DNA from: Deinococcus sp. AB2017081
GTDB lineage: Bacteria; Deinococcota; Deinococci; Deinococcales; Deinococcaceae
Reading direction: 5' to 3'
DNA length: 64,000 nucleotides
NCBI RefSeq assembly: GCF_034440735.1
Contig: NZ_CP140098.1
Span: forward strand, 1,543,501-1,607,500
Position 1 is the first letter of the stretch. Every line of letters begins with the position of its first letter. The position numbers and the translations under genes are program-made. The notes below the pieces were generated by a model. That model saw only the letters and a list, made by a program, of their open reading frames with translations. It made no database searches and was not told the origin of the DNA. Shown in pieces: positions 20,542 through 30,546 of the stretch.

Positions 20542-21432
20542 TCAGAACTCCAGACGACCGCGCGGGCCGTCCAGGAAGGCCAGTTTCTCCGGCGTCCACA
20601 GTTCGTAGGCGTACATGGGGTACTGGCGCTTGAACCGGCCGACCCGATCCCACACCTCACGCGACTCGAAGGGAATCACCAGGATCAGGCGGATCACGCT
20701 GTCCTCGTAGTCGTAGACATAGAAGTCGAAGTGGAAGGTCTGCTCGTGGCCCCGGTCGGTGAACAGCGGGAAGGCGAAGGGCCGGTAGCGCCACGCCTTG
20801 CGTTTCTCGGTCAGCACCCGCGCCGCCACACGCTTGAGGTTGCTGTCGGGGAAGGTCAACCGCTCGCCGTCGCGGTCGACGAACACCGTGTCGGGCGCGG
20901 GGGCGTCGAGCTGAACGCGTTTGAGTTCCGGCAGGGCCTTGCGTACCTTCGGCGGGGGCCGGCGGTCGCCGGCCCTGGCCGCACCTCCCGCACTCCCGCC
21001 GCCCCGCGCCTGACCCTCGCTGCGGCCGCGCCCGGCCCGGCTGGTGCCCGCGCTGCCGGTACCTGCGCTGCCCGCTCTTGACCCTCTGGCAGCTCCGGTG
21101 CTGTCGTCGCCGCGTGCCCCGCCGGGGGTGGCAGCGCGGCGCACGCCGCCCGCACGGGTGCCGCCCGCCGCGCCGCTGCCGCGGCCCCCCGGCCCCGTGG
21201 CCCGGCTGCTGTCCGCCGCGCGTCCGCGTCCCGTGCCCCCGGTGCCCTGGGCCGCCTTCCTGGGGCCACGGCCTCCGCTGGCGCTGCTGCCCGCGCCGCT
21301 GTCCGTCCCGGAAGCGGCGTCGCTGCGGCGCTCGCGGGCCGGGCGCACCGTGTCCCGCGTGATGCCTCCGCGTCCCTGCGCGGTCGTCTTCTTCGGGCCT
21401 CGACCCCTGGATCCTTTTCTTGGCCCTGTCAT
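20542..21432 (-). CDS. Basic disordered protein with PD-(D/E)XK-like C-terminal domain
   Basis: 296 residues. The first ~165 are almost entirely Gly, Ala, Arg, Ser, Thr and Pro, Arg-rich with RG and SAG runs, and surely disordered and nucleic-acid-prone. The last ~125 form a compact domain: helix ([19 protein letters not shown]), strands with [12 protein letters not shown] and [10 protein letters not shown], then a helix and [19 protein letters not shown]. This order resembles PD-(D/E)XK nuclease-like folds with one Asp kept but no E-x-K after it, so it may be a non-catalytic relative. No family name is claimed. The ATG at 21432 lies 7 nt from a TACACT box. Confidence 0.75.
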   Translation of the reverse strand: MTGPRKGSRGRGPKKTTAQGRGGITRDTVRPARERRSDAASGTDSGAGSSASGGRGPRKAAQGTGGTGRGRAADSSRATGPGGRGSGAAGGTRAGGVRRAATPGGARGDDSTGAARGSRAGSAGTGSAGTSRAGRGRSEGQARGGGSAGGAARAGDRRPPPKVRKALPELKRVQLDAPAPDTVFVDRDGERLTFPDSNLKRVAARVLTEKRKAWRYRPFAFPLFTDRGHEQTFHFDFYVYDYEDSVIRLILVIPFESREVWDRVGRFKRQYPMYAYELWTPEKLAFLDGPRGRLEF

Positions 21433-21439
21433 GCCGAGC

Positions 21440-21445
21440 AGTGTA
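21440..21445 (-). promoter_or_regulatory. -10 TACACT, leaderless promoter
   Basis: It ends 7 nt before the ATG at 21432. Confidence 0.65.
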
Positions 21446-21515
21446 CCGGGCGGCACGTCACGCGAATGGAGCGCCGGGGCGTGCACGGGGTACCGGCCCA
21501 CCGCATCAGCACACG

Positions 21516-21555
21516 GCCCGGGGGCGTCCGCCGACTCCGACCGACGCCCCCGGGC
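21516..21555 (-). terminator. ychF terminator hairpin
   Basis: Perfect 13-base arms (21516-21528 and 21543-21555), 16 bp past the ychF stop. Confidence 0.8.
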
Positions 21556-21571
21556 AGCTCCATCCTCTCTG

Positions 21572-22669
<1,098 letters not shown>

Positions 22670-22723
22670 GTTCCTGACTCCTTCACTCGGCGGGCGTCCA
22701 GGCCCGGCCGGGGCAACCCTGAC

Positions 22724-22729
22724 AGTGTA
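22724..22729 (-). promoter_or_regulatory. -10 TACACT, leadered ychF promoter
   Basis: Expected start near 22716, leaving about a 45-nt leader that contains GAAGGAG. Confidence 0.5.
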
Positions 22730-22925
22730 CGGGATCGGGCCGAGCCCGCGGACGGGATCCGCTCAGCCGGACAGGACGAGCGGAATGTCGCAGAGGTGGT
22801 GGATCTGGTGACGCGGCGTGTGACCCCGCTGCGTCGCTGCTCTCCGAGTCAGGCACCTCTGGGGACAGCTCCATCTTGAAAGCGGGCCAAGACGGTCGTG
22901 CTGGTCGACGTTTCTTCTGCTCCTC

Positions 22926-23564
22926 TCACTCCGGCAGCAGCACCGCCCTTGCCGGGGCACCATCGACGCCGTGTAGCGGCAGGGGCAGGCAGATCAGGGT
23001 GTACGACCCTGCCGGTACCGCGCTGAGGTTCAGGCCCTCGACGATGAAGATGCCGGCGTCGCGGCACGCCGCGTGGGCGTCCAGGGTCTTGCTCTCCAGT
23101 GGATCGACACTGGGGGCGTCGGTGCCGATCATGCGCACGCCGCGCTGCGCCGCCCCGCGAATCAGGGCGGGGGAGAGGGCCACGAAGTCGCGGGGAAACT
23201 CCGTCCAGTGGTCGGGCTCGCCGGTATGCAGCAGAACGCGGGGCGGCGGGGCGTCAGGCAGGGCGTCCAGCACGGCGGCCGCAAGCAGACCATCCATGGC
23301 ACGTCCACGCACGTCCAGTACCACACACGGGCCCACCCACACGTCCAGCGGTATCTCGTGCAGGCGCAGGCCGGCGTCGTCGTAGTGCCACGGGGCGTCC
23401 ACGTGGGTACCGGTGTGGGTGCTGGTGCTCAGGATGCCGGTGTTCACAGTCTCGCCCTGTGCGATCCGCAGGCCGGGCGCCACGGTAAAGGCCGCGTCGC
23501 CCGGCCAGTTCGGATGGTCGGGCGTCAGGGAACGGGAGATATCGATGACGTGCAGGTCGGACAT
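22926..23564 (-). CDS. kynB: Cyclase-family protein, kynurenine formamidase type
   Basis: 212 residues. The metal-binding signature STHTGTHVDAPWHY is that of bacterial arylformamidases (KynB), which hydrolyse N-formylkynurenine in tryptophan breakdown. DAPSVDPLESKTLDAHAAC and EGLNLSAVPAGSYTLICLPLPL complete the family pattern. The ATG at 23564 gives MSDLHVIDISRSL, the usual N-terminus. Other kyn genes are not in the window; a related cyclase-family hydrolase remains possible. Divergent from the regulator at 23682. Confidence 0.8.
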   Translation of the reverse strand: MSDLHVIDISRSLTPDHPNWPGDAAFTVAPGLRIAQGETVNTGILSTSTHTGTHVDAPWHYDDAGLRLHEIPLDVWVGPCVVLDVRGRAMDGLLAAAVLDALPDAPPPRVLLHTGEPDHWTEFPRDFVALSPALIRGAAQRGVRMIGTDAPSVDPLESKTLDAHAACRDAGIFIVEGLNLSAVPAGSYTLICLPLPLHGVDGAPARAVLLPE

Positions 23565-23646
23565 GGCCCCATCATCGCGCGGGCAGAGCCAGGGCGGGGG
23601 ACAGCGGCCCGGCCCGTTGTACCCGGCACATACGTGATGACGCATA

Positions 23647-23675
23647 TTGCGCCGCTCCGTGGTGTCACCCACAAT
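23647..23675 (+). promoter_or_regulatory. leaderless promoter TTGCGC-17-CACAAT
   Basis: -35 at 23647-23652, -10 at 23670-23675, ATG 6 nt later. A small palindrome CGCATATTGCG (23641-23651) overlaps the -35 and could be an operator. Confidence 0.6.
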
Positions 23676-23681
23676 ACGTTC

Positions 23682-26075
23682 ATGAGACTGCGGACGCTGG
23701 GTCAGCTGTCTGTGGAGGGCATGACCTTCCGGCGCGAGAAGGTGCTGCTTCTGCTGGCGTACCTGTGCATTGAGGGGCCACAGGCCCGGCGGCGGCTCGC
23801 GGAACTGTTCTGGCCCGACGCCGCGAATCCCATGAACTCGCTGGCGCAGCACCTCGTGCATCTGCGCAGCCTGCCGGGTGCCCTGATCGAGGACGGCACC
23901 CGCGTCGCCTCGGGAATGGTGTGCGACGCCTGCACCCTGCGCGCGGCCATCCGCGAGGGCCGGCACGCCGACGCCGTGGCCGAGTACGACGGCGCGTACC
24001 TGGACGGCCTGACCGTGCCCCTCGGCCCGGATCTGGAGGAGTGGCTGTACGAGACCCGCGAGGCGCTGGCCCGCGAGACGCGGGGGGCCCTGATCGTGCT
24101 GGCGACCCAGGCGGCGGCGCACGGCCACGCCACCCAGGCCGCCGATCTCGCGGCCCGCGCCCTGACTGTGGGCGGCGCGCCGCCCGCCGACGAACTGGAA
24201 CTCCCGAAGCTGTGGCACCTGCTGTCACTGACCGGCCACCCGCTGGCGGCCCAGGTGGAGCGTGAGGCCCGTGACCTGGGCCTGACCCTGCATGCCGCGC
24301 CGGTGCCGCCGGCCACGCCCTTCGTGGGTCGCGAGGCACCGCTGCGGATCCTGACGCATCTGGCCCCTGGGCACGTCGCGTGGATCACCGGGCACGCCGG
24401 GATGGGCAAGACCGCCCTGATCGAGGCGCTGGCCCGCAGCGGCGGGTGGAGCGTCCTGCACGGCCAGGACAGTGCGCCCTTCGCCACCCTGGATCCCCTG
24501 ACCCGTCAGCGGCCGTCGGCGGCCGGCGCGGTGTCCAGTGTCCTGCGCGATCCCCGCCTGCGCGTCGCCCTGGATGTCTGGGAGGCCACGGACGGTGCGT
24601 CCCGGCAGCTCATCGAGGACACGGCCCGTGAGCGGCGCGGCGCGGCCCTCGTGATCACCTCCCGGCTGCACCCGGCCTTCGACGTGGATGTGCACCTCCA
24701 GCTGGACGTGCTCACCCCGGACGATCTGCGCGATCACCCCGGCCTGTACGAGCGCACCGAGGGCCACCCGACGCTGGTGGCTGCCGCCCTGCGCGGGCAG
24801 CCGCTCGACGTGCGCCAGGGAGCGCGCGTGCGGGCCCTGCCCGCCCCGGTGCGCGACACCTACCTGATGCTGGCACTCCAGGATGCCCCGGATCTGCGGG
24901 CGACCCGGCGGGCGACCGGCATGGGTGCCGACGCCTTCGCGCTGACCCTGTCGCACCTCACGCAGGAGGGACTGACCGCAGAGGGCGGGCACGTGTATGC
25001 CGCCGCCGCCGCCCGCGACCTGCTGGAGCAGGTGCCGGTCCACGCCAAGCTGCTGCACCTGAAACTCGCCCGCGCCCTGAGCGGCCCGGCCGCGTGGCCC
25101 CACTACGAGGCCGCCCGCGACCTGTGGGAGGACAGCGACGAGGATGGCGCGGCGGTGGCCGCCGGCCTGCGCGCCGCCGACCTCCTGAAGCGCGGTTACC
25201 CGGGACGCGCGGCCGAGCTGCTGGACGCCTTCGCCGACCGTACTGATCTGGCGGTGCAGCACGCCTGGGCGTTGCTGGGCGTGGGCCGCTACGCCGAGGC
25301 CCTCGCCCGGCTGGAGGGGCTGGGCAGTCAGGAGCAGCAGACGGTCGGAGCCGCGGTGGCACGCGCGACGGCACTCGTGCGGCTGGGCCGGGCCGACGAG
25401 GCCGTGCAGCTCGCCAGCCGGGTCTCGGGAAGTGGCCCCGAGGCCGCCAGGGCGGCGAGTGTGCTGGCGGGAGCCGCGTTTCTGAGGGGCGAGTGGGAGG
25501 ACGCGCGCAGGCACAGCCAGGTTGCGGCGGATGTCTGGCAGGTGCACGGAAACCGGGAAGCGCGGCTGACCGAGCTGGCCTTTGTGGCCAAGGCGAAGGT
25601 TCGCCTGGGCGGCGCGCCCGCAGAGACGTTCCGGGACGTGCTGGAGGAGAGCCGGGGCGTCCCGAGCGTGCGGGGCACCGCGCTCGTGAACTACGCCCAG
25701 GTGCTCATCGATATCGGTCAGGCGGATCTGGCGGATCCGGTGATGGTCGAAGCCCTGACAGAACTCGATCGTGCCGGCGATCAACTCGGCCTGGCGGCGA
25801 CCCAGATCAACCTGGGTGTCCGGCGGCACCTGCAGGGGCGGCTCGGTGAGGCGGCGCAGCATTACCGTCTGGCCGTGGTGACCCTGCAGGGCACGGGGAA
25901 TATCCGTCACCTGGGGCTGGCGCTCAGCAACCTCAGCGAGATCGACGGTGATCTCAGCGCCTTCGAGGACTCGCTCAGTCTGCTGGTCGGGGCCGGTCAG
26001 CACGACCTGGTGGCCCTGATCCGCCGCAACACCACCCTGGGTGACGGCGATCCGCTCCGGGCGCTGCCGTCCTGA
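23682..26075 (+). CDS. SARP/STAND-like regulator: wHTH-BTAD, P-loop ATPase, TPR (module A)
   Basis: 797 residues, cytosolic. Short winged-helix start (MRLRTLGQLSVEG, then RRLAELFWPDAANPMNSLAQ), BTAD-like helices (~65-170), a compact P-loop NTPase with Walker A GHAGMGKTA (237-245) and an acidic VALDVWEATD strand in the Walker B place, then TPR-like helical pairs from ~480 to the end. Such proteins are transcriptional activators whose helical C-terminus senses a signal. The start at 23682 matches the paralogue at 28135 and a leaderless promoter; the frame is open further upstream, antisense to kynB. 63 bp before an S8 protease gene. Target and ligand unknown. Confidence 0.85.
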   Translation: MRLRTLGQLSVEGMTFRREKVLLLLAYLCIEGPQARRRLAELFWPDAANPMNSLAQHLVHLRSLPGALIEDGTRVASGMVCDACTLRAAIREGRHADAVAEYDGAYLDGLTVPLGPDLEEWLYETREALARETRGALIVLATQAAAHGHATQAADLAARALTVGGAPPADELELPKLWHLLSLTGHPLAAQVEREARDLGLTLHAAPVPPATPFVGREAPLRILTHLAPGHVAWITGHAGMGKTALIEALARSGGWSVLHGQDSAPFATLDPLTRQRPSAAGAVSSVLRDPRLRVALDVWEATDGASRQLIEDTARERRGAALVITSRLHPAFDVDVHLQLDVLTPDDLRDHPGLYERTEGHPTLVAAALRGQPLDVRQGARVRALPAPVRDTYLMLALQDAPDLRATRRATGMGADAFALTLSHLTQEGLTAEGGHVYAAAAARDLLEQVPVHAKLLHLKLARALSGPAAWPHYEAARDLWEDSDEDGAAVAAGLRAADLLKRGYPGRAAELLDAFADRTDLAVQHAWALLGVGRYAEALARLEGLGSQEQQTVGAAVARATALVRLGRADEAVQLASRVSGSGPEAARAASVLAGAAFLRGEWEDARRHSQVAADVWQVHGNREARLTELAFVAKAKVRLGGAPAETFRDVLEESRGVPSVRGTALVNYAQVLIDIGQADLADPVMVEALTELDRAGDQLGLAATQINLGVRRHLQGRLGEAAQHYRLAVVTLQGTGNIRHLGLALSNLSEIDGDLSAFEDSLSLLVGAGQHDLVALIRRNTTLGDGDPLRALPS

Positions 26076-26138
26076 GCGCCGTGCGTGATCATGGCGTGAT
26101 CACACGTCGTCCAGCACAGTACGGTTCAGGAGGACACC

Positions 26139-27848
26139 ATGTACCCGATCATCGACTTCCGTCCGGGCGTGTGGCGCGGTGTGCGGGCCCTCGTGCTGGG
26201 GCTGCTCGTCTGCGTGGCATGCGCGGCACTCACGGCAGCGCGGGCTCAGCCTGCACCGGCCGCCGCCCCGGCTCCGTTCGGTCTGTTTCCGTCGGTGGCC
26301 GCGCCCGGAGACCCGGTCTGGCTGACCGGGTCGAGTGGGCGTGCCGAGACTGGAACCATCTGGGTGGGCGGCCACCCGGCGCGACTGAGCCGGGATCCGA
26401 CGTCGGGGTGGTTGACCTTCACCGTCCCGAAGACGGCGGCCCCAGGACCGCAGCCGGTCGGTGGTCAGGCCCCACCGGCGAGGGGAGCGGCCGTCCTCAC
26501 CGTGCTCCCACCCGGCATGGCTGTGGAGGATGTCGTCCTGTACGTCAATCCGGGCGCTGCCGATGACATCCGGCAGCAGTATGTCGGACGGCTGAAGCGG
26601 CTGCTGGACGGATGTCAGCGACGCTGTCCTCAGCAACTCACCGCAGCCATCGAGCGCCTGACGTCGCAGGTTCCGTTTCCAGAGCTCCAGCCGCTGGGGA
26701 CGGCCGTACCGGAACCGGTCACGGGCCGGCCTGGAGTCCGTCGGCTGCCTGCGTTCCGGTCGCCGGGCCCAGCGACGCCGCTGCTGACCATGCCCGGCGG
26801 GAACGCTGCGTTCCGGCTCGAACCCCTCCGCTCGCCTGCCGTGGTCGCTGGTCGCAGCGCAGGGTTCTGCACTCAGATGGCGGGACTGCTGAGATCTGCG
26901 TCCCAGGGGGTGCCCACAGGTCAGGTCATCTCGCTGCTGACACTGCTGTTCGCTGGCGACCTGTCGGTGGATCCCACCACCGCCGGACATCCCTACCAAA
27001 CGGCCATCCCGTACCACAACGAACAGCCCCGCACCGTGGTCGAGACGGTGCTGGGAATCCGACAGGGCTCCGGCGCCGGCGTGACCATTCATGTCCTCGA
27101 CACGGCCAGTCCCACCGCAGACGACTTCACGATGGACACGCCCGTCCTGTACTACGACCTGCCGCCCGTGGCGAACCGGCCCTACCACGGCCGCGTGGTG
27201 GGCGAGATCGCGCAGGCGGTCGCCCCGGACGCGACGGTCACCCTCCGGCAGGTCTGCACGCTGCCGGGCCGCGCGCCGGGCGACTGCTCGACCCTGGAGA
27301 CCGTGAACGCCCTGTGTGCCGTGGCTCAGGAGGCCCGGCAGGGTGGACGCCATGTCGTCAATCTCAGTCTGGGGGGGGCGTATCCCACGCTGGGGCTCAA
27401 GCTGGCCCTGCGTGAGGTGGCGGCGGTGGGGGTGCCGACGGTCGCGTCATACGGGAACCGGGACGACTGCGTGGGCCACGCGCCGGGCGACCAGTGCCAC
27501 CACTACCCGGCCGACTGGTCTGACGAGTTCGTCACGGGCATGGTGCCGGGATCGCCCACCATGCTCCTCAGTGTGGCGGGGTGGGATATCCGCGACGAGC
27601 TCCAGGAGTTCGCCACGTACAACCGCGCCGTCGTGATCCCGTGGGCACAGACGCCGCTGCCCAGCGTGCAGGCGCCCGGCGAGTTCTGGTCCGGTGGCCT
27701 GCCCTACTTCGGCACCTCGTTTGCGGCCCCGGTCGTCTCGGGCGTCCTGGCGGGCTGGATGTCGTGCCGGCCCGGCATCCCCGTGGTGCCGCTGGTCACC
27801 ACACCACACCAGAATCCGCTGGCCAGTGTCGTGAACGCCTGCCCCTGA
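26139..27848 (+). CDS. Secreted S8-family serine protease (module A)
   Basis: 569 residues with a signal peptide (~1-36, ending ARA). An Ig/IPT-like N-terminal domain (~45-125; APGDPVWLTG...WLTFTVP) is followed by a linker and an S8 domain. The triad is intact: Asp321 (VLDTA), His350 (YHGRVVGE) and Ser527 (GTSFAAPVVSG), with VVNLSLGGAY in between. Several Cys pairs suit an exported protein. Strong ribosome site CAGGAGGACACC before ATG 26139. Probably transcribed with the regulator 63 bp upstream. The spacing in the His region and the long N-terminal half are atypical of classical subtilisins. Confidence 0.88.
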   Translation: MYPIIDFRPGVWRGVRALVLGLLVCVACAALTAARAQPAPAAAPAPFGLFPSVAAPGDPVWLTGSSGRAETGTIWVGGHPARLSRDPTSGWLTFTVPKTAAPGPQPVGGQAPPARGAAVLTVLPPGMAVEDVVLYVNPGAADDIRQQYVGRLKRLLDGCQRRCPQQLTAAIERLTSQVPFPELQPLGTAVPEPVTGRPGVRRLPAFRSPGPATPLLTMPGGNAAFRLEPLRSPAVVAGRSAGFCTQMAGLLRSASQGVPTGQVISLLTLLFAGDLSVDPTTAGHPYQTAIPYHNEQPRTVVETVLGIRQGSGAGVTIHVLDTASPTADDFTMDTPVLYYDLPPVANRPYHGRVVGEIAQAVAPDATVTLRQVCTLPGRAPGDCSTLETVNALCAVAQEARQGGRHVVNLSLGGAYPTLGLKLALREVAAVGVPTVASYGNRDDCVGHAPGDQCHHYPADWSDEFVTGMVPGSPTMLLSVAGWDIRDELQEFATYNRAVVIPWAQTPLPSVQAPGEFWSGGLPYFGTSFAAPVVSGVLAGWMSCRPGIPVVPLVTTPHQNPLASVVNACP

Positions 27849-28098
27849 CCCCGGATAGTGTCGGTTCCACGGGCCGCCGAACCTGCCCTGCCGACCAACC
27901 GTTCATCTGTTCCCGATTGTTACGGATGGATCAGAAGCAGGGCGAGGCGGCAGCCGCTGATTCTGCCCGCCAGGACGCCGATGGGTGATGGATAAACCCG
28001 CCCGGTGACGATGGTTCTGCGCCCAGGCTGGTTCAGGTGCCGGTCGTCCGGCCGAGCCAGGGGGTATCCGACCCACTTGAGCGATCGGTCATTTCCTC

Positions 28099-28129
28099 TT
28101 GATTTCCCCTCTGGGGGCGGGTCTACACT
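28099..28129 (+). promoter_or_regulatory. promoter TTGATT-19-TACACT, leaderless
   Basis: -35 at 28099-28104, -10 at 28124-28129, ATG 5 nt later at 28135. Confidence 0.55.
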
Positions 28130-28134
28130 GTTCT

Positions 28135-30531
28135 ATGAAGCTGCTCACGCTGGGGGGCCTGAGCATCGAGGGTGCCCCGTATCGCCGTGAAAAACCGCTG
28201 CTCCTCCTGGCCTACCTGTGCCTGGAGGGTACCCAGCCGCGCAAGCACCTGGCCGAACTGTTCTGGCCCGACGCCGCCAATCCCATGAACTCGCTGGCGC
28301 AGAACCTGATCCGGCTGCGCCCCCTGGGTGACGTGGTGAGCGAGAACGACCGCTGGGTCGAGCCGCTGATCTGCTGTGACGCCGCCGACTTCCGTACCCA
28401 CCACCGCGCCGGGCGAATTCAGGACGCTGTGGACTCGTACCGGGGCGCGTTCCTGCACGGCGTTGTGGGGGGCCTGAACCCTGATCTGGAGGAATGGCTC
28501 CTCGACACCCGCGCCGCTCTGGGGGCCGAGGCCCGCGCCGCGTGGCTCACCGTGGCCGAGCACCATCACGCCAGCGGCGACCCGGCCGGTGCCGCCCACC
28601 ACGCCGAACTCGCCTACGCCGCGCCGGGGGCCGATCCCATCGACCCCGAGGACATTCCCCGTGTGTGGCGGCTGCTGGGCCGCACTGACCACCCCCTGGC
28701 CGTCACCCTGCGCCGCGAGGCTGCCGAGTTCGGCGTGACCCTGCCCACGGCCCCGGAGCCGATTCCTGCCCCCGTGAGCATCGTCGGCCGCACGGCGGAA
28801 CTGGCGCAATTGCGTGCCCTGCCCCCCGGACAGGTCGCGTGGATCAGCGGCCCCCCCGGCATCGGCAAGAGCGCCCTGCTGCGTGCCCTGGCGGCGGGCG
28901 GCGGCTGGCGCATCCTCCCCGGTGTGGACGGCCTGCCGCTGGGCACCCTGGAACCCCTGGCCACGCACCCGCTGTCCAGCACCGCCGACGCGATCAGCAC
29001 CCTGCGCGACACCCGCCTGCACATCGCCATCGACGGCTGGGAGGACTGTGATGACACCACGCGCTCCGCCCTGACCCTGGCCGCCCGACAGCATCCCGGC
29101 GCGACCATCGTGATCACTGCCCGGCAACCGCCCGCTCTGCCCGTCACCCAGCACCTGCCCCTGCACCCGCTGAGCGAACAGGAACTGGACGTGCATCCCG
29201 GTGCCCACGCCGCCACAGGTGGGCACCCCACGCTGCTGTCGGCCTTCCTGAGCGGCACGCCCGCCGACCGCACGCTCGACGCGCACCTGACTCTGCTGGG
29301 CGACACGCCCCGCCGCGTGTTTCTGGCCCTGGCCGCGCAGGACACCCCGCACCTGAACGCCACCCGCGCCGCCCTGGGCATCGGTGCCGCTGACCTCGCG
29401 CACGCCCTGGATCGTCTGACCCGCGAGGGCCTGACCACGCCCGAAGGGCACATCCGCGCCACCACTCCCGCCCGCGACCTGCTGGACGTGCATCCGCTGG
29501 ACACGTCGCTGGTGCACCTGCACCTGGCCCGCGCCTACCCGAAAGAGGGTGCATGGCGCTACTGGCTGAAGGCGAAGGACTTGTGGGAAGGGCAGGACGA
29601 GGCTAAATGTGCTGTTGATGCACACTGGTATGCCGATCAGGAGATGAAGCGGGGTTATCCGGCTAGGGCGGCAAGGACGCTGGAGGTGGCCCCGCAGACG
29701 GATGCGGTGAAGTTGCTGCGGGGATGGGCTTTGCTTGAATTGGGCGAGGCTAATAGGGTATGCGAGATTTTACAGGACGCAATGGGAAGTGATGAGCAAG
29801 CTGTGTGTTGGGCGACGGCCTTAATGCGGCAAGGAAACAAGCTTCAGGCATTGGCGATCTTGCCTACAGTTGGACAGGGTCACCATCTCATCCAAGCTCA
29901 CATAGATATGATTAAGGGCCAGGAGGCAAGGTATTCTCACATCTGGACAACTGCAGCAAGTTGTTTCAGAATTGCTGCTCATAGATACGCCTTGACTGGA
30001 GCTCATTGGCCTCAGTTTAACGCCAAGATCCAACTGGCACTTGCGCAAGTCCATCTGGGAATACGACCTGAAGTAGCATTTGACAGTGTATTACAGAAGA
30101 AAGATGTCCCTGCTGCCTATCAGGCGATCCTGTGGAATAACTATTTCCACGCCCTAAACTTATGTGGCAGATCAGCTGAAGCGAAAGATTTTATTATTCT
30201 TGCCTGCCAAGCATTTGAGCAAGCAGAGAACTGCATCGGGCACGCGACCGCGCTAAATAACTTGGCTGTGATAGATCACATTGCTGGTCGTCTGGATAGT
30301 GCGGCGGAATATTATAGAAAGGCGCTAATAAGATGTGAAAACTCAGGAGACCTGAGATTATTCGGTGCGATTGCATGTAATCTTAGTGAATTAGATATGT
30401 CAGAAGGGGAATTCCGATCTGCAATAGCAATACTTGGCGATTCGGGCCATGAAGATCTCATCCGCACGATTAAACTTAATTTGGGTGAAAGGTGGCAGTC
30501 GCAGATCGATCATTCAACACTCTTAGCCTGA
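28135..30531 (+). CDS. SARP/STAND-like regulator, chimeric composition (module B)
   Basis: 798 residues, a paralogue of the 23682 product. The N-terminal blocks are near-identical (AELFWPDAANPMNSLAQ), with Walker A GPPGIGKSA from residue 239 and AIDGWEDCDD as the acidic strand. The TPR half starts near residue 480. There the DNA changes sharply: 75% GC in 28921-28980, 53% in 29581-29640 and 45% in 30181-30240, with A/T-ending codons. The frame is intact and the length is one residue from that of the paralogue, so the gene is a working mosaic, not a broken one. Followed after 15 bp by an S8 protease gene. Confidence 0.85.
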   Translation: MKLLTLGGLSIEGAPYRREKPLLLLAYLCLEGTQPRKHLAELFWPDAANPMNSLAQNLIRLRPLGDVVSENDRWVEPLICCDAADFRTHHRAGRIQDAVDSYRGAFLHGVVGGLNPDLEEWLLDTRAALGAEARAAWLTVAEHHHASGDPAGAAHHAELAYAAPGADPIDPEDIPRVWRLLGRTDHPLAVTLRREAAEFGVTLPTAPEPIPAPVSIVGRTAELAQLRALPPGQVAWISGPPGIGKSALLRALAAGGGWRILPGVDGLPLGTLEPLATHPLSSTADAISTLRDTRLHIAIDGWEDCDDTTRSALTLAARQHPGATIVITARQPPALPVTQHLPLHPLSEQELDVHPGAHAATGGHPTLLSAFLSGTPADRTLDAHLTLLGDTPRRVFLALAAQDTPHLNATRAALGIGAADLAHALDRLTREGLTTPEGHIRATTPARDLLDVHPLDTSLVHLHLARAYPKEGAWRYWLKAKDLWEGQDEAKCAVDAHWYADQEMKRGYPARAARTLEVAPQTDAVKLLRGWALLELGEANRVCEILQDAMGSDEQAVCWATALMRQGNKLQALAILPTVGQGHHLIQAHIDMIKGQEARYSHIWTTAASCFRIAAHRYALTGAHWPQFNAKIQLALAQVHLGIRPEVAFDSVLQKKDVPAAYQAILWNNYFHALNLCGRSAEAKDFIILACQAFEQAENCIGHATALNNLAVIDHIAGRLDSAAEYYRKALIRCENSGDLRLFGAIACNLSELDMSEGEFRSAIAILGDSGHEDLIRTIKLNLGERWQSQIDHSTLLA

Positions 30532-30546
30532 GTTTTGGAGGTCATT

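Noticed and set aside
20180..20653. 157-codon frame on the minus strand between glgX and the disordered protein gene.
   Set aside because: Overlaps the 3' end of the real gene, has no ribosome site and Pro/Arg/Ala shadow composition.
24225..26003. 592-codon minus-strand frame inside regulator A.
   Set aside because: Opposite a gene with wHTH, Walker A and TPR motifs; no start signals or conserved motifs.
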